46,785 nucleotides of DNA from Nocardia jinanensis (GCF_014645735.1 NZ_BMMH01000011.1:1-46785), one strand, 5' to 3'; shown: positions 1 through 8,523, counted from the first letter of the stretch. Program-made: numbers and translations. Notes: generated from the letters alone by a model not told the origin.

Positions 1-97
1 AATGGTCGCCGATCTATGGACGGCCGGCTGCGCGCGTTCGGTCGCTGCGCTTCCTCGTTCTGTCGCTCCGGAACCGGGGCGGGCCCCGACCACGGAT
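1..97. repeat. Edge copy of a dispersed GC-rich repeat
   Basis: The first ~97 bases match the sequence at 46625-46710: both contain a GGTCGCCGATCT block, a GGAC block, a serine/arginine-like CGCTGCGC tract and then GCTCCGGAACCGGGGC followed by GGGCCCCG. The same right-hand end also closes the elements at 19292-19374 and 46450-46532. It is therefore one member of a small intergenic repeat family. No coding function is visible. Confidence 0.7.
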
Positions 98-160
98 GCT
101 GCCCCTCCGGGGGGAGTGGAACAGGTGGGCCGGTCGGTTATGATGGCATGCGCCTTCAGT

Positions 161-190
161 TTGACTGGACGGCGGTGACCTGGCTACATT
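161..190 (+). promoter_or_regulatory. Probable sigma-70 type promoter of the acyl-CoA dehydrogenase pair
   Basis: TTGACT (161-166) and TACATT (185-190) are separated by 18 bases, a good match to the actinobacterial housekeeping consensus. It sits about 60 bases before the start at 253, so transcription would begin near 196-198. Inference from sequence only. Confidence 0.5.
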
Positions 191-252
191 CCCACTAGCA
201 CCGGTAGTCGCCGGACCTGCTGCGACGACGCATGAAGCCTTCGGGAGCGTGT

Positions 253-1485
253 ATGGATTACGACTGGTCGGAGGCCGAGCGGGCCTTCCGAGACGAGGTA
301 CGAGCGTTCCTGGCCGAGAAGCTGACGCCCGAGGTGAGCACCGCGGGCCGGCTGATGACCAGTGTCTACTCCGATCACGAGGCCAGCCTGGAATGGCAGC
401 GCATCCTGCACGAGCGGGGCTGGGCGGCGCCGCACTGGCCGGTCGAGTACGGCGGCTGCGACTGGTCGCTCACCCAGCACTACATCTTCAGCCGGGAACT
501 CACCCTGGCCGGCGCCCCCGCGCTGTCACCTATGGGCATCCGGATGGTCGCCCCGGCGCTGGTCGCGTTCGGCACCGACGAGCAGAAGAACTACTTCCTG
601 CCCCGGATTCTCACCGGTGAGGTCTTCTTCTGCCAGGGCTACTCCGAGCCCGAGGCAGGTTCCGATCTGGCCGCGCTGAATATGTCCGCAGTCTCCGACG
701 GAGATGATCTCGTCTGCTCCGGCAGCAAGATCTGGACCACCCACGCCACCGAGGCGAACTGGATCTTCATGTTGGTCCGCACCTCTCGCGAAGGGAGGAA
801 ACAGCAGGGCATCACCTTCCTGCTGATGGATATGACCGTGCCCGGTATCGAAATCCGGCCGCTGGTGATGAGTTCGGGCGAACAGGTCCAGAACCAGATC
901 TTCTTCGACAATGTCCGAGTGCCCAAGAGTAATGTGCTCGGGCAGATCGACGACGGCTGGACGGTCGCGAAATACCTACTGGTCCACGAGCGCGGCGGCG
1001 GTGCGATGGCCCCGGCGCTGCAGGCCATGGCAGCGAATATCGCCACCGCCGCGGCCGGTCAGCCCGGCCGTGACGGCAACCCGCTCAGCGCGGACCCGCA
1101 TTTCGCGGCGCAGCTGGCCGACGCGCGGATCCGTACCGAGGTGCTGGAGGTGCTGGAATTCCGGACCCTGGCCGCGATGGCACAGGGCAAGGACCTGGGT
1201 ACCTCCTCGTCCATGCTGAAAATCCTGTCCACCGAGCTCAGCCAGCAGCTGACCGAGCTGGCACTCACCGCGGCCGGCCCGCGCGGCCGCGTCTACCAGC
1301 CGCACGCCACCGCGCCCGGCGGCCCGATCGCCGAATACACCCCGCCCGCCGACGGTTACCTCAGCGGTGCCGACTGGCAGGCCGTCGCGCCGCTGCGCTA
1401 TTTCAACGACCGCGCCGGTTCGATCTACGCGGGCAGTAACGAAATCCAGCGAAATATCCTCGCCAAGGCAGCATTGGGGCTCTGA
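253..1485 (+). CDS. Acyl-CoA dehydrogenase (FadE family), chain 1 of a probable heteromeric pair
   Basis: This 410-residue protein has the acyl-CoA dehydrogenase fold: an N-terminal helical domain, a beta domain with the flavin-contacting motif YSEPEAGSDLA near residue 135, and a C-terminal helical domain ending in AGSNEIQRNILAKAALG. Family members oxidise acyl-CoA esters at the alpha-beta bond and pass electrons to ETF. At the position where many members carry the catalytic Glu (IYEGT in MCAD) this chain has Ala (IYAGS), and the usual RxQFG flavin-binding motif is absent from its C-terminal domain. The start at 253 is preferred over 232 because GGGAG lies 6-10 bases before it and the alignable sequence begins at MDYDWSEAE. 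The stop overlaps the next start by one base, so the two genes are coupled. Substrate is unknown; steroid side-chain or branched acyl-CoA would fit the family. Confidence 0.9.
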   Translation: MDYDWSEAERAFRDEVRAFLAEKLTPEVSTAGRLMTSVYSDHEASLEWQRILHERGWAAPHWPVEYGGCDWSLTQHYIFSRELTLAGAPALSPMGIRMVAPALVAFGTDEQKNYFLPRILTGEVFFCQGYSEPEAGSDLAALNMSAVSDGDDLVCSGSKIWTTHATEANWIFMLVRTSREGRKQQGITFLLMDMTVPGIEIRPLVMSSGEQVQNQIFFDNVRVPKSNVLGQIDDGWTVAKYLLVHERGGGAMAPALQAMAANIATAAAGQPGRDGNPLSADPHFAAQLADARIRTEVLEVLEFRTLAAMAQGKDLGTSSSMLKILSTELSQQLTELALTAAGPRGRVYQPHATAPGGPIAEYTPPADGYLSGADWQAVAPLRYFNDRAGSIYAGSNEIQRNILAKAALGL

Positions 1486-2630
1486 TGGACTTCTCCTTCA
1501 CCGACGAACAGCAGATGCTGCGTGATGCGGTCTCCGGTTTTCTCGCCGCCCGATACGACCTGGCGAAGAGCCGAACCGCGGTCAAAACCGGTCCGGGCTG
1601 GCAGCCCGAGATCTGGCGCGGGCTGGCCGAATTGGATGTGCTGGGCGTAACCCTGCCGGAGGAGTCCGGGGGTTCGGGCGGCGGCCCGATCGAGGGCATG
1701 ATCATCGCCGAGGAACTGGGCCGCGCCCTGGTTGTGGAACCCTATGTCGACACCGTGGTGATCGGCGGCGGTCTGCTGCGCCGGGCGGGCGGCGAGCGGC
1801 CCGGGGAACTGCTGAAGGGGATCGCGGACGGGAGCGTCCGGCTGGCCTTCGCCGCGCTCGAACCACAGTCCGGCGAAGTGCGTCACGATGTCTCGACCAC
1901 CGCCCGCCGCGACGGCGACGACTGGGTGATCGACGGCACCAAGATCGTGGTGACCGGCGTACCGGTCGCGACACATCTGATCGTCTCCGCGCGCACCTCC
2001 GGTGAGCGGCGCGACCAGGACGGGATCTCGCTGTTCCTGGTGGAATTCGATCCCGCGGCACCACCGGCCGGGGTCGAGGTGCACCAGTACCGCACCATCG
2101 ACGACCGTGTCGCCGCCGACCTGACCTTCGCCGATCTCCGGCTTCCCGCGAACTCGCTGCTGGGCGACGAGGGACGGGCGTGGGCCGCCATCGATGCCAC
2201 CATCGACGAGGCGATCGCCGCGGTCGCCTCGGAAGCCGTCGGCCTCATGCGCAAGGTTCTCGACGACACCGTCGAGTACACCGAACAGCGGCAGCAGTTC
2301 GGGGTTCCGATCAGCAGCTTCCAGGTGCTACAGCACCGGATGGTCGATATGCTGATCGAACTCGAACAGAGTATCGCCGCCGCCTATCTGGCCGCCTACG
2401 CCGTGGAGGCCGAGCCCGCCGAACGGGCCCGAGCCGTATCCGCCGCCAAGGTGACGATAGGCCGGGCCACCCGGTTCATCGGCCAGAACTCGGTCCAGCT
2501 GCACGGCGCGATGGGTATGACCGAGGAATTGGCCATCGGCCACTACTTCAAACGTCTCACCGCCATCGAATACGAATTCGGTTCCAGCTCGGATCATCTC
2601 GCGCGCTATATCGCGTCGACGAAGCCTTGA
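1485..2630 (+). CDS. Acyl-CoA dehydrogenase (FadE family), chain 2 of a probable heteromeric pair
   Basis: This 381-residue acyl-CoA dehydrogenase starts at an ATG sharing one base with the preceding stop codon. It is shorter than classical dehydrogenases and has the motif RQQFGVPISSFQVLQHRMVDM near residues 268-288 (the flavin-binding Arg-x-Gln-Phe-Gly motif) and the HGAMGMTEE motif near residue 340, both weak or missing in chain 1. Its middle beta domain is less conserved. The complementary losses in the two chains resemble the alpha2-beta2 FadE enzymes described for cholesterol side-chain degradation in M. tuberculosis (ChsE4-ChsE5 type), in which each dimer builds one active site. That the two chains form one enzyme is inferred from overlap and motif content. 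Confidence 0.9.
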   Translation: MDFSFTDEQQMLRDAVSGFLAARYDLAKSRTAVKTGPGWQPEIWRGLAELDVLGVTLPEESGGSGGGPIEGMIIAEELGRALVVEPYVDTVVIGGGLLRRAGGERPGELLKGIADGSVRLAFAALEPQSGEVRHDVSTTARRDGDDWVIDGTKIVVTGVPVATHLIVSARTSGERRDQDGISLFLVEFDPAAPPAGVEVHQYRTIDDRVAADLTFADLRLPANSLLGDEGRAWAAIDATIDEAIAAVASEAVGLMRKVLDDTVEYTEQRQQFGVPISSFQVLQHRMVDMLIELEQSIAAAYLAAYAVEAEPAERARAVSAAKVTIGRATRFIGQNSVQLHGAMGMTEELAIGHYFKRLTAIEYEFGSSSDHLARYIASTKP

Positions 2631-2687
2631 TCGGTTCCGCGTTCCACTCATCGTGCCGGAGTGGGGCGCGGAGGCGGGCCACCGAGT

Positions 2688-2722
2688 CGCGCGGTGATCT
2701 TCAAGAGGGGGATCTCCGCGCG
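2688..2722. terminator. Hairpin between convergent genes
   Basis: CGCGCGG (2688-2694) pairs with CCGCGCG (2716-2722), and GATC pairs with GATC inside it after one mismatch, leaving an 11-base loop. It lies between the convergent ends of the acyl-CoA dehydrogenase pair and the Uma2 gene. No T-tract follows, which is usual for actinobacterial hairpin terminators. Confidence 0.45.
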
Positions 2723-2733
2723 GCCCGGTGGAC

Positions 2734-3387
2734 TCAGTACTCCAGCTCCGTCCATGGAATATGGATCGGAAATGGAAAATCGATTCCGATACCCTTCTCG
2801 TCGGTCGGGGTCCACTCTCCGGCGAGAATGTAATTCGCGGTTCGCAAGGGATGCACGCCCTCGGGCAGCCGCCCGTGCCCTGTCTCCAGTGCATACGCTC
2901 GTACAGTTGCGATCGCGCTCTTTGCTTGTGCCAGGGTCACCTCCCAGTACCAGGGAATCCCAGCGCCGGCGTAGCGGCCCTTCTTCGCTTCCATGTCCGT
3001 TTGTGTGTTCGATGGGGAGAGAACTTCACCGACGAGAAGGACATCGGTGGCGCGAATATCCTGGAAGGGGGTGCCGAGGCAGCGGAAGACCAGGAAGTCC
3101 GGTGTCAGGAAATTCGATTTGCCGCCGGCTTCGAGGAAGACATTGGTCTCCCCCTCGACCCGCCAGGAATGTTCCGGTCGCTCCGACATGGTTTTGCGGG
3201 CGCACCTTTCGAAGGCATTGGTCAGACGACGGGTGAACGCTCGGTGCTCGCTGGGCCCCCGGCGTAGCCATACCACGCGCCCGTCCCACAGCTCGATCTG
3301 CTCGGCGACCTCTTCGGGTAGCTGTTCGAGCTCCTCCCATGTCATGTACTCGGGGAGGTCGGGCCGTTCGGTGTTCGGCAGGGACAT
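2734..3387 (-). CDS. Uma2-family (DUF820) PD-(D/E)XK nuclease-like protein
   Basis: The 217-residue protein shows the Uma2 layout: an N-terminal MTWEELEQLPEE segment followed by a hairpin (ELWDGRVVW), then the PD-(D/E)XK core with Asp97 in TPDFLVF, Glu121 in LVGEVLSPSN and Lys135/136 in DMEAKKGRYAGAGIPWYWEV. Catalytic acids and lysine are all present, so it should be intact. Uma2 proteins are predicted endonucleases that are very numerous in cyanobacteria and actinomycetes; their biological role is not settled. An in-frame GTG at 3444 overlaps the stop of the upstream dioxygenase gene as GTGA and would add 19 residues; ATG at 3387 is preferred because the extra residues do not resemble the family. 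The overlap suggests co-transcription with the upstream gene. Confidence 0.85.
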   Translation of the reverse strand: MSLPNTERPDLPEYMTWEELEQLPEEVAEQIELWDGRVVWLRRGPSEHRAFTRRLTNAFERCARKTMSERPEHSWRVEGETNVFLEAGGKSNFLTPDFLVFRCLGTPFQDIRATDVLLVGEVLSPSNTQTDMEAKKGRYAGAGIPWYWEVTLAQAKSAIATVRAYALETGHGRLPEGVHPLRTANYILAGEWTPTDEKGIGIDFPFPIHIPWTELEY

Positions 3388-3440
3388 GCGACCATCGTAT
3401 GCCTGGTCAAGCCCGTAAATGCGCTGTCGGAAGAACCCGG

Positions 3441-4217
3441 TCACTCGACCGCGGAGCGGATCGCGGTCTCGACCGCCGAGAACGGGCCGGCTCCGGTGAT
3501 ACGCAGTGGTTGCGCCGGGCTCAGATTCGGCTGGGCGAGGAATCTGGGGTGGACGCCGCGATTGGGCTGGCCCGCGTGGACCAGGAAGGGGTGGCAGAGA
3601 TAGACATCGCCTGCCCTGCCGGTGGCGTAGGCGGTCGGGAGGCCGGCCGTGGCCGCTTCGGCCCGGGCGGCCAGTGCGCGAGCGTCGAGACCGGCGTCGC
3701 CTTCCGGTTCGAGTAACCGCGCTACCTCTTTGTGTGAGCCCACGCGGAGCCGTGTGGGGGCGTCGGGCTCGCCGGTGTCGGAGAACAGGAACAGCATGAG
3801 CAGCGCTCGATCTTTCGAGTGGACGTTGACCCGCCAGCTGAGATAGTCGGCCGGGGCCGACTCCGGGCCCGGGAAACTCGCGTCGACGTGCCAGCCGTCG
3901 AGCGCGGCGGTCTCCTGGCCCGGGAAGCGGATCACGAAACTGCCGAGGCTGCGGCGAGGTGCCCAGCGTCCCGGCCCCACTAGGGCGTCGTAGGCCGCGC
4001 GCAGGCGCGGTGTGGCCGTGGCGGATACGAACGGTGCGTCGAGGTAATCGGGCCGGAAAGCGGCCGGGATCGGCCAGCTGTGCGGGTCATCGGGTGAGGC
4101 GTTCAGGTCACGCCAGATGATCGCGCGGCACTCCTCGGCGAGGGCGCGGGGGAACGCGTCCGGGATGTGGACATATCCGTTGTCGATGAACGAGGCCACC
4201 GGTACGTCGTCGAGCAC
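3441..4217 (-). CDS. Phytanoyl-CoA dioxygenase (PhyH)-like Fe(II)/2-oxoglutarate oxygenase
   Basis: From the GTG at 4217 the protein has 258 residues and begins VLDDVPVASFIDNGYVHIPDAF, the usual start of PhyH proteins. The iron-binding triad is visible as His110-x-Asp112 (GWHVDASF) and His214 (FLVHAGQPN), and Arg225 (HPRFLAQ) is the expected 2-oxoglutarate ligand. Such enzymes hydroxylate small molecules or acyl-CoA esters. The reading frame stays open to 4391, but that would run into the divergent gene starting at 4321, so the internal GTG is preferred; GTG 4199 is another option. It overlaps the downstream Uma2 frame by four bases. Substrate cannot be read from sequence. Confidence 0.82.
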   Translation of the reverse strand: MLDDVPVASFIDNGYVHIPDAFPRALAEECRAIIWRDLNASPDDPHSWPIPAAFRPDYLDAPFVSATATPRLRAAYDALVGPGRWAPRRSLGSFVIRFPGQETAALDGWHVDASFPGPESAPADYLSWRVNVHSKDRALLMLFLFSDTGEPDAPTRLRVGSHKEVARLLEPEGDAGLDARALAARAEAATAGLPTAYATGRAGDVYLCHPFLVHAGQPNRGVHPRFLAQPNLSPAQPLRITGAGPFSAVETAIRSAVE

Positions 4218-4320
4218 GGGCCCATTGCATCCGGTACCGGTGCCGCGGCGCCAGTGATTTTCCCGGACCGGGCGCGCCCACCCCGGAATACCCTTCCGCC
4301 CGGTCGACTTGGATCCGGAT

Positions 4321-4752
4321 ATGACGAGTACGCAGTTCGATCCGCGCACCCTGCTCAGCGACAGCCGGCTCGGCGTCCTGGCCACCATCAAATCCGACGG
4401 TATGCCGCAACTGTCCCCGGTGACCCCCTACTACGACCGGGCGGCCGAGATCATCTATGTCTCGATGACCGAGGGTCGCGCCAAAACCGTGAACCTGCGC
4501 CGTGATCCACGGGCAGCGCTGGAGGTGACCCGGGCCGACGGCTGGGCCTGGGCGACCGCGGAGGGCACGGTCACCCTGACCGGTCCGGGTACCGACCCCC
4601 ACGGACCGGAGGTGGAGGCGCTGGTGGACTACTACCGCAAGGCGGCGGGCGAACACCCGGACTGGGACGAATACCGGTCCGTCATGGTCGCCGACCGCCG
4701 AGTCCTCATGAAACTCTCGGTGCACAACGTCTACGGCGCAGCCCTGCGCTGA
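4321..4752 (+). CDS. PPOX-class (F420/FMN split-barrel) oxidoreductase
   Basis: This 143-residue protein begins FDPRTLLSDSRLGVLATIKSDGMPQ and continues with PVTPYYDRAAEIIYVSMTEGRAKTVNLRRDPRAALEV, the typical opening of the PPOX-class F420-dependent family, in which the KTVNLRRDP segment contacts the cofactor phosphate. It ends with a short helix (RSVMVADRRVLMKLSVHNVYG). Members reduce or bind diverse small substrates with F420, FMN or haem-related cofactors. ATG 4321 is chosen over the in-frame TTG 4309. The gene is divergent from the PhyH-like gene, with about 100 bases between them. Confidence 0.88.
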   Translation: MTSTQFDPRTLLSDSRLGVLATIKSDGMPQLSPVTPYYDRAAEIIYVSMTEGRAKTVNLRRDPRAALEVTRADGWAWATAEGTVTLTGPGTDPHGPEVEALVDYYRKAAGEHPDWDEYRSVMVADRRVLMKLSVHNVYGAALR

Positions 4753-5117
4753 GCGCCCCTCTCGGCTTCGCGCCTGGGCGTTTCCGCCACCACGGCCGGC
4801 CCGGGTGAGCGTCCGTGGCGGACTCGCGTGCGGCGGCGAGCGCACAGGCCGGCACCCGTCGTGGTGCAGGAACCGGTCCGCGATGTCGGTGCGGGACGCC
4901 CGGCGGCCACTGTCACCGATCTCGACGGCAATGTTCGTGGGCTGATCCAGGACGGCTGATCCGCCATCGCCGCCCGCTATCGAGGCCGAGCTCGCCGAGG
5001 TCACCGCCGTGGGCGCTCGGGCGGTGCGCCCGCCGCGGCACAGATGCCGTGTTCTATCCGCGCGAGGTCGGCGTGCGGAGCAGCGGTTGGTCCGGGGGCA
5101 GCGGCCCGGTGAATGTG
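4753..5117. other. Gap without a recognisable gene
   Basis: About 365 bases separate the PPOX gene from the terminator of the reductase gene. Long open frames cross it in several phases, as expected at this GC content, but none resembles a known protein or has a ribosome-binding site. A decayed gene remnant is possible but cannot be shown. Confidence 0.5.
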
Positions 5118-5153
5118 GCAGGGCCCGGCGGACATATCTCCGCCGGGCCCTGC
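5118..5153 (-). terminator. Terminator of the reductase gene
   Basis: A perfect 15-bp inverted repeat (5118-5132 with 5139-5153) with a 6-base loop lies 20 bases after the stop of the etfD-like gene on the minus strand. There is no T-tract. Confidence 0.8.
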
Positions 5154-5173
5154 GACCTCTTCCGTTGTTACCG

Positions 5174-8100
5174 TCAGCCCTTGCGGCCCGGCGCCCTGGC
5201 GCCGGACTTGAAACCGAGCGCACCCGGCTTGGCCTGCGGCGGGGTCGCCCCGGACCCGTTGCCCGAGGTGCCGTTACCGGAGGTTTCGGCGACCTGCTCC
5301 GCGGTGGCCTCCGGCGCCGCTTCGGCCGCGACTTCCGGTGCCGATTCAGCGGTGTCCGCAGCCGGCTCCGTGCCGGCCGCCGGCTCCGGCGCGGGTGCCG
5401 CGGGTGCCGCGGGTGCCGCGGGCGGCGTGCCCGGAGCCTTCGCCCCCGGACGTTTGAACCCGGACTTCATCGCCAGGCCCTTCGCCGGTTTCGACGGCTT
5501 GCTCTCGGTGGGAGCCGGGGCGGTCACCTGCTCGGTTTCCGCCGCATCCGGTTCGGCCGGGGCCGCGGTTTCCGCCGGGGCGCTCTCGGCCTTCGGCGCG
5601 GCGGCCGGGGCCTTTGCTCCCGGCGCTTTCGCACCTGGTCGTTTGAACCCGGACTTCATCGCCAAACCCTTGGCCGCGACCGTGGGCTTCGTTTCGGTGG
5701 GAGCCGAACTCTCCGCCGGTTCCTCGGTGGTGGGTTCGGCGGCCGGCGCGGGCTTCTCGGCGGCGGGTGCCTTGGCTCCGGGTGCTTCGGCCGCACCCTT
5801 CATCGCCAGGCCCTTGCCACCGGGTGCCTTCGCAGCACCCTTCATGCCCAGACCCTTCACGGGCGGAGCCGCCGGGGCTTCGGCTGCCGGAGCAGGAGGC
5901 TCGGTCTCGGCCTTGGCGCCGGGTGCTTTGGCCGCACCTTTCATCGCCAGGCCCTTGCCGCCGGGTGCCTTCGCGGCACCCTTCATGCCGAGTCCCTTGG
6001 CGGGCGGGGCCGCGGGCTTGTCCTCGGTATCGCCTTCGGGGGCCGCGGCCTTGGCGCCAGGGGCCTTTGCGGCGCCCTTCATGCCGAGGCCCTTGCCTGG
6101 TGCCTTGGCCGGACCCTTCATTGCGAGGCCGCCACCCTTCGGAGCCACCTTCTCGGCTGCCGGTGCGGTGTCGGCTTCGGCGGTAACGGGTTCGGGTTCC
6201 GGTTCGAGTTCCGGCTCGGCCTTGGGTTCCTGGACGACCGTGAGGTACTCGGTCAGCTTCGCCGGGTCCACCCGTTCGATCGACTCCAGCATCAGCTGGG
6301 CGACGTCCACGACCTCCACGCCTTCGCCCTGGCCGGACTCCTGGCGAGCGGTCACGCCGTCGGTGAGCATCACCCGGCAGAAGGGGCAGCCGGTGGCGAT
6401 CTTGGCCGGTGAGGTGGCCAGCGCCTCGTCCACACGGTCGATATTGATTCGCTTGCCCAGCTGCTCTTCCATCCACATCCGGGCGCCACCGGCACCGCAG
6501 CACATGGACCGTTCGCCGTGGCGGGGCATTTCCACCAGATTCGATCCGGAGGCGGCCATCAGCTCACGCGGTGCGTTGTAGACCTTGTTGTGGCGGCCGA
6601 GGTAGCACGGATCGTGGTAGGTGACGTTCTGCGCGACCGGGGCCACCGGGACGAGCTGCTTACCGCGTACCAGCCGGTTCAGCAGCTGGGTGTGGTGCAC
6701 GACCTCGTAGGTGCCGCCGACCTGCGGGTATTCGTTTTGGAGCGCGTTGAAGCAGTGCGCGCAGGTGACGACGATCTTCTTCTTTTTCTGCTCGACGCCC
6801 TCGAACACCGAGTTCAGCAGTTCGATGTTCTGCGTCGCCAGCTGCTGGAACAGGAATTCGTTACCCGCGCGCCGGGCCGAATCACCGGTGCAGGTCTCCT
6901 CCTGGCCGAGCACCATGTACTTCACCCCGGCGGTCGCGAGAAGTTCGGCGACGGCCTTGGTGGTCTTCTTCGCGCGGTCCTCGTAGGCACCGGCGCAGCC
7001 GACCCAGAACAGGTACTCGTATCCGTCGAAACTGTCGGCGTCCCGGCCGAAAACAGGGATATCGAAGTCCAGCTCGTTGATCCAGTTGAGCCGGTCCTTG
7101 GCGTTCTGGCCCCAGGGGTTGCCCTTGTTCTCCAAGTTCTTGAACAGGCCCGCGAGCTCGGACGGGAAATCCGATTCGATCAGCACCTGGTAGCGGCGCA
7201 TATCGATGATGTGGTCGACGTGTTCGATATCGACCGGGCACTGCTCCACGCAGGCACCGCATGTGGTGCACGACCACAGCACCTCGGGGTCGATGATGCC
7301 GCGGGCCTCGGCCTCGCCGACCAGCGGCCGGGTGGCTTCGTCACGGGCGGATTCGGGGATCCGGGCGAGCTTCTCCTCGTCCGCGTTGCCCTCGGCGTCC
7401 ACCAGGCCGACTTCGTCGCCGCCCATATCGGTGCGACCGCCGGCCAGCAGGTACGGCGCCTTGGCGTAGCCGTGGTCGCGCAGCGACATGATCAGCAGTT
7501 TCGGCGACAGCGGCTTACCGGTGTTCCACGCGGGGCACTGCGACTGGCAGCGGCCGCACTCGGTGCAGGTGGTGAAGTCCAGCCAGCCCTTCCAGGAGAA
7601 GTCCTCGACCCGGCCGGCGCCGAGGGTGTCGGTATCGGGATCGACGTTCTCCATATCCAGGGCGCGGCCCTTGGACATCATCGGCTTGGCGGCGCCGAGC
7701 GCGACCCCGCCGTCGTCCTCGCGCTTGAAGTAGATGTTGAAGAAGGCCGAGAACCGGTGCCAGGCGACACCCCAGTTGAGATTGCGGCCGACCAGGAACA
7801 GGAACAGGCTGCCGGACAGCAGTTTGACGAGCGCGAAGACCGAAACCATGGTCGGGCTCGCGGGCAGCAGCTTCGCGATCTGCATGGTGAAGAAATCGGT
7901 CGCGACATTCGCGTGTCCGTAGGTCGCGATCTTGCCCGCTTTCACGAAGACCATGCCGAGGCCCTCGACGAGCACGATGCTCTCGATCACGTAGGCCGGG
8001 GCGAAGGCGGATCCGCTGAAACGGGACAGGCGATCCGGTACCCGGGGGTGGTTGAGCTGGCGGATCACGATCAGCGTGACGATGCCGATCACCGTGCCGA

Positions 8101-8458
8101 TACCGAGGATCTCGTCCCACAGGTGGTACACGGCGAGGTTGCCGATGATCGGCCAGTGGAACTCCGGATCGAAGGTCTGGCCATATGCCTCGAAGAACAG
8201 GATGAAGCCGCCGAGGAAGCCGATCATCACCAGCCAGTGGGCCCAGCCGACGGTGCGGAACTTGTTCATCCGCGTATGCGCGAGGAACTCCACCAGCATC
8301 TGCTTGAAGCGGGGGAAGAACGGCAGCCAGCGGTCGGGTGCGGGCTGGCCGACCATGATGGCGCGCACGATATTGCGGACGCCGCCGAAGAACGACGCCC
8401 AACACAGCAGGCTGAGCGCCGCTCCCAAAGTGCCCAGCGTCACTGTCAGGGCATTCAT
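5174..8458 (-). CDS. etfD: EtfD-type membrane iron-sulfur reductase with a repetitive C-terminal tail
   Basis: The protein has 1094 residues. Residues 1-270 hold about five or six membrane helices of the NarI/HdrE haem-b type; two 4Fe-4S motifs follow (CTECGRCQSQCP near 297-308, CTTCGACVEQCP near 396-408). Next come two cysteine-rich CCG domains with Cys in GCAGAYED, ETCTGDSARR, CAHCFNAL, DPCYLGRHN, MCCGAGGARM and GCPFCRVML (about 486-695). This is the Rv0338c family; in M. tuberculosis that protein (EtfD) works with EtfBA to reoxidise acyl-CoA dehydrogenases during fatty-acid and cholesterol oxidation. From about residue 740 the chain becomes an Ala/Pro/Lys/Glu-rich tail with nine copies of a G-L-[AG]-M-K-type motif, making it some 200 residues longer than the Mtb protein (882 aa as I recall). 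Start at ATG 8458, preceded by AGAAAGG; upstream in-frame codons are ignored. Two acyl-CoA dehydrogenase chains nearby fit its role. Confidence 0.9.
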   Translation of the reverse strand: MNALTVTLGTLGAALSLLCWASFFGGVRNIVRAIMVGQPAPDRWLPFFPRFKQMLVEFLAHTRMNKFRTVGWAHWLVMIGFLGGFILFFEAYGQTFDPEFHWPIIGNLAVYHLWDEILGIGTVIGIVTLIVIRQLNHPRVPDRLSRFSGSAFAPAYVIESIVLVEGLGMVFVKAGKIATYGHANVATDFFTMQIAKLLPASPTMVSVFALVKLLSGSLFLFLVGRNLNWGVAWHRFSAFFNIYFKREDDGGVALGAAKPMMSKGRALDMENVDPDTDTLGAGRVEDFSWKGWLDFTTCTECGRCQSQCPAWNTGKPLSPKLLIMSLRDHGYAKAPYLLAGGRTDMGGDEVGLVDAEGNADEEKLARIPESARDEATRPLVGEAEARGIIDPEVLWSCTTCGACVEQCPVDIEHVDHIIDMRRYQVLIESDFPSELAGLFKNLENKGNPWGQNAKDRLNWINELDFDIPVFGRDADSFDGYEYLFWVGCAGAYEDRAKKTTKAVAELLATAGVKYMVLGQEETCTGDSARRAGNEFLFQQLATQNIELLNSVFEGVEQKKKKIVVTCAHCFNALQNEYPQVGGTYEVVHHTQLLNRLVRGKQLVPVAPVAQNVTYHDPCYLGRHNKVYNAPRELMAASGSNLVEMPRHGERSMCCGAGGARMWMEEQLGKRINIDRVDEALATSPAKIATGCPFCRVMLTDGVTARQESGQGEGVEVVDVAQLMLESIERVDPAKLTEYLTVVQEPKAEPELEPEPEPVTAEADTAPAAEKVAPKGGGLAMKGPAKAPGKGLGMKGAAKAPGAKAAAPEGDTEDKPAAPPAKGLGMKGAAKAPGGKGLAMKGAAKAPGAKAETEPPAPAAEAPAAPPVKGLGMKGAAKAPGGKGLAMKGAAEAPGAKAPAAEKPAPAAEPTTEEPAESSAPTETKPTVAAKGLAMKSGFKRPGAKAPGAKAPAAAPKAESAPAETAAPAEPDAAETEQVTAPAPTESKPSKPAKGLAMKSGFKRPGAKAPGTPPAAPAAPAAPAPEPAAGTEPAADTAESAPEVAAEAAPEATAEQVAETSGNGTSGNGSGATPPQAKPGALGFKSGARAPGRKG

Positions 8459-8523
8459 GTCGCGACCTTTCTTTCGAGGCAACACGAGGTACGAGGAACT
8501 GAGCAGTACCCCGTCCGGCTCGT

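Noticed and set aside
4815..6581. Plus-strand open frame of 588 codons opposite the reductase tail
   Set aside because: It is the antisense of the Ala/Pro-rich repeats of the etfD-like gene; the minus strand holds clear iron-sulfur and membrane motifs, while the plus-strand frame is low-complexity without a family.
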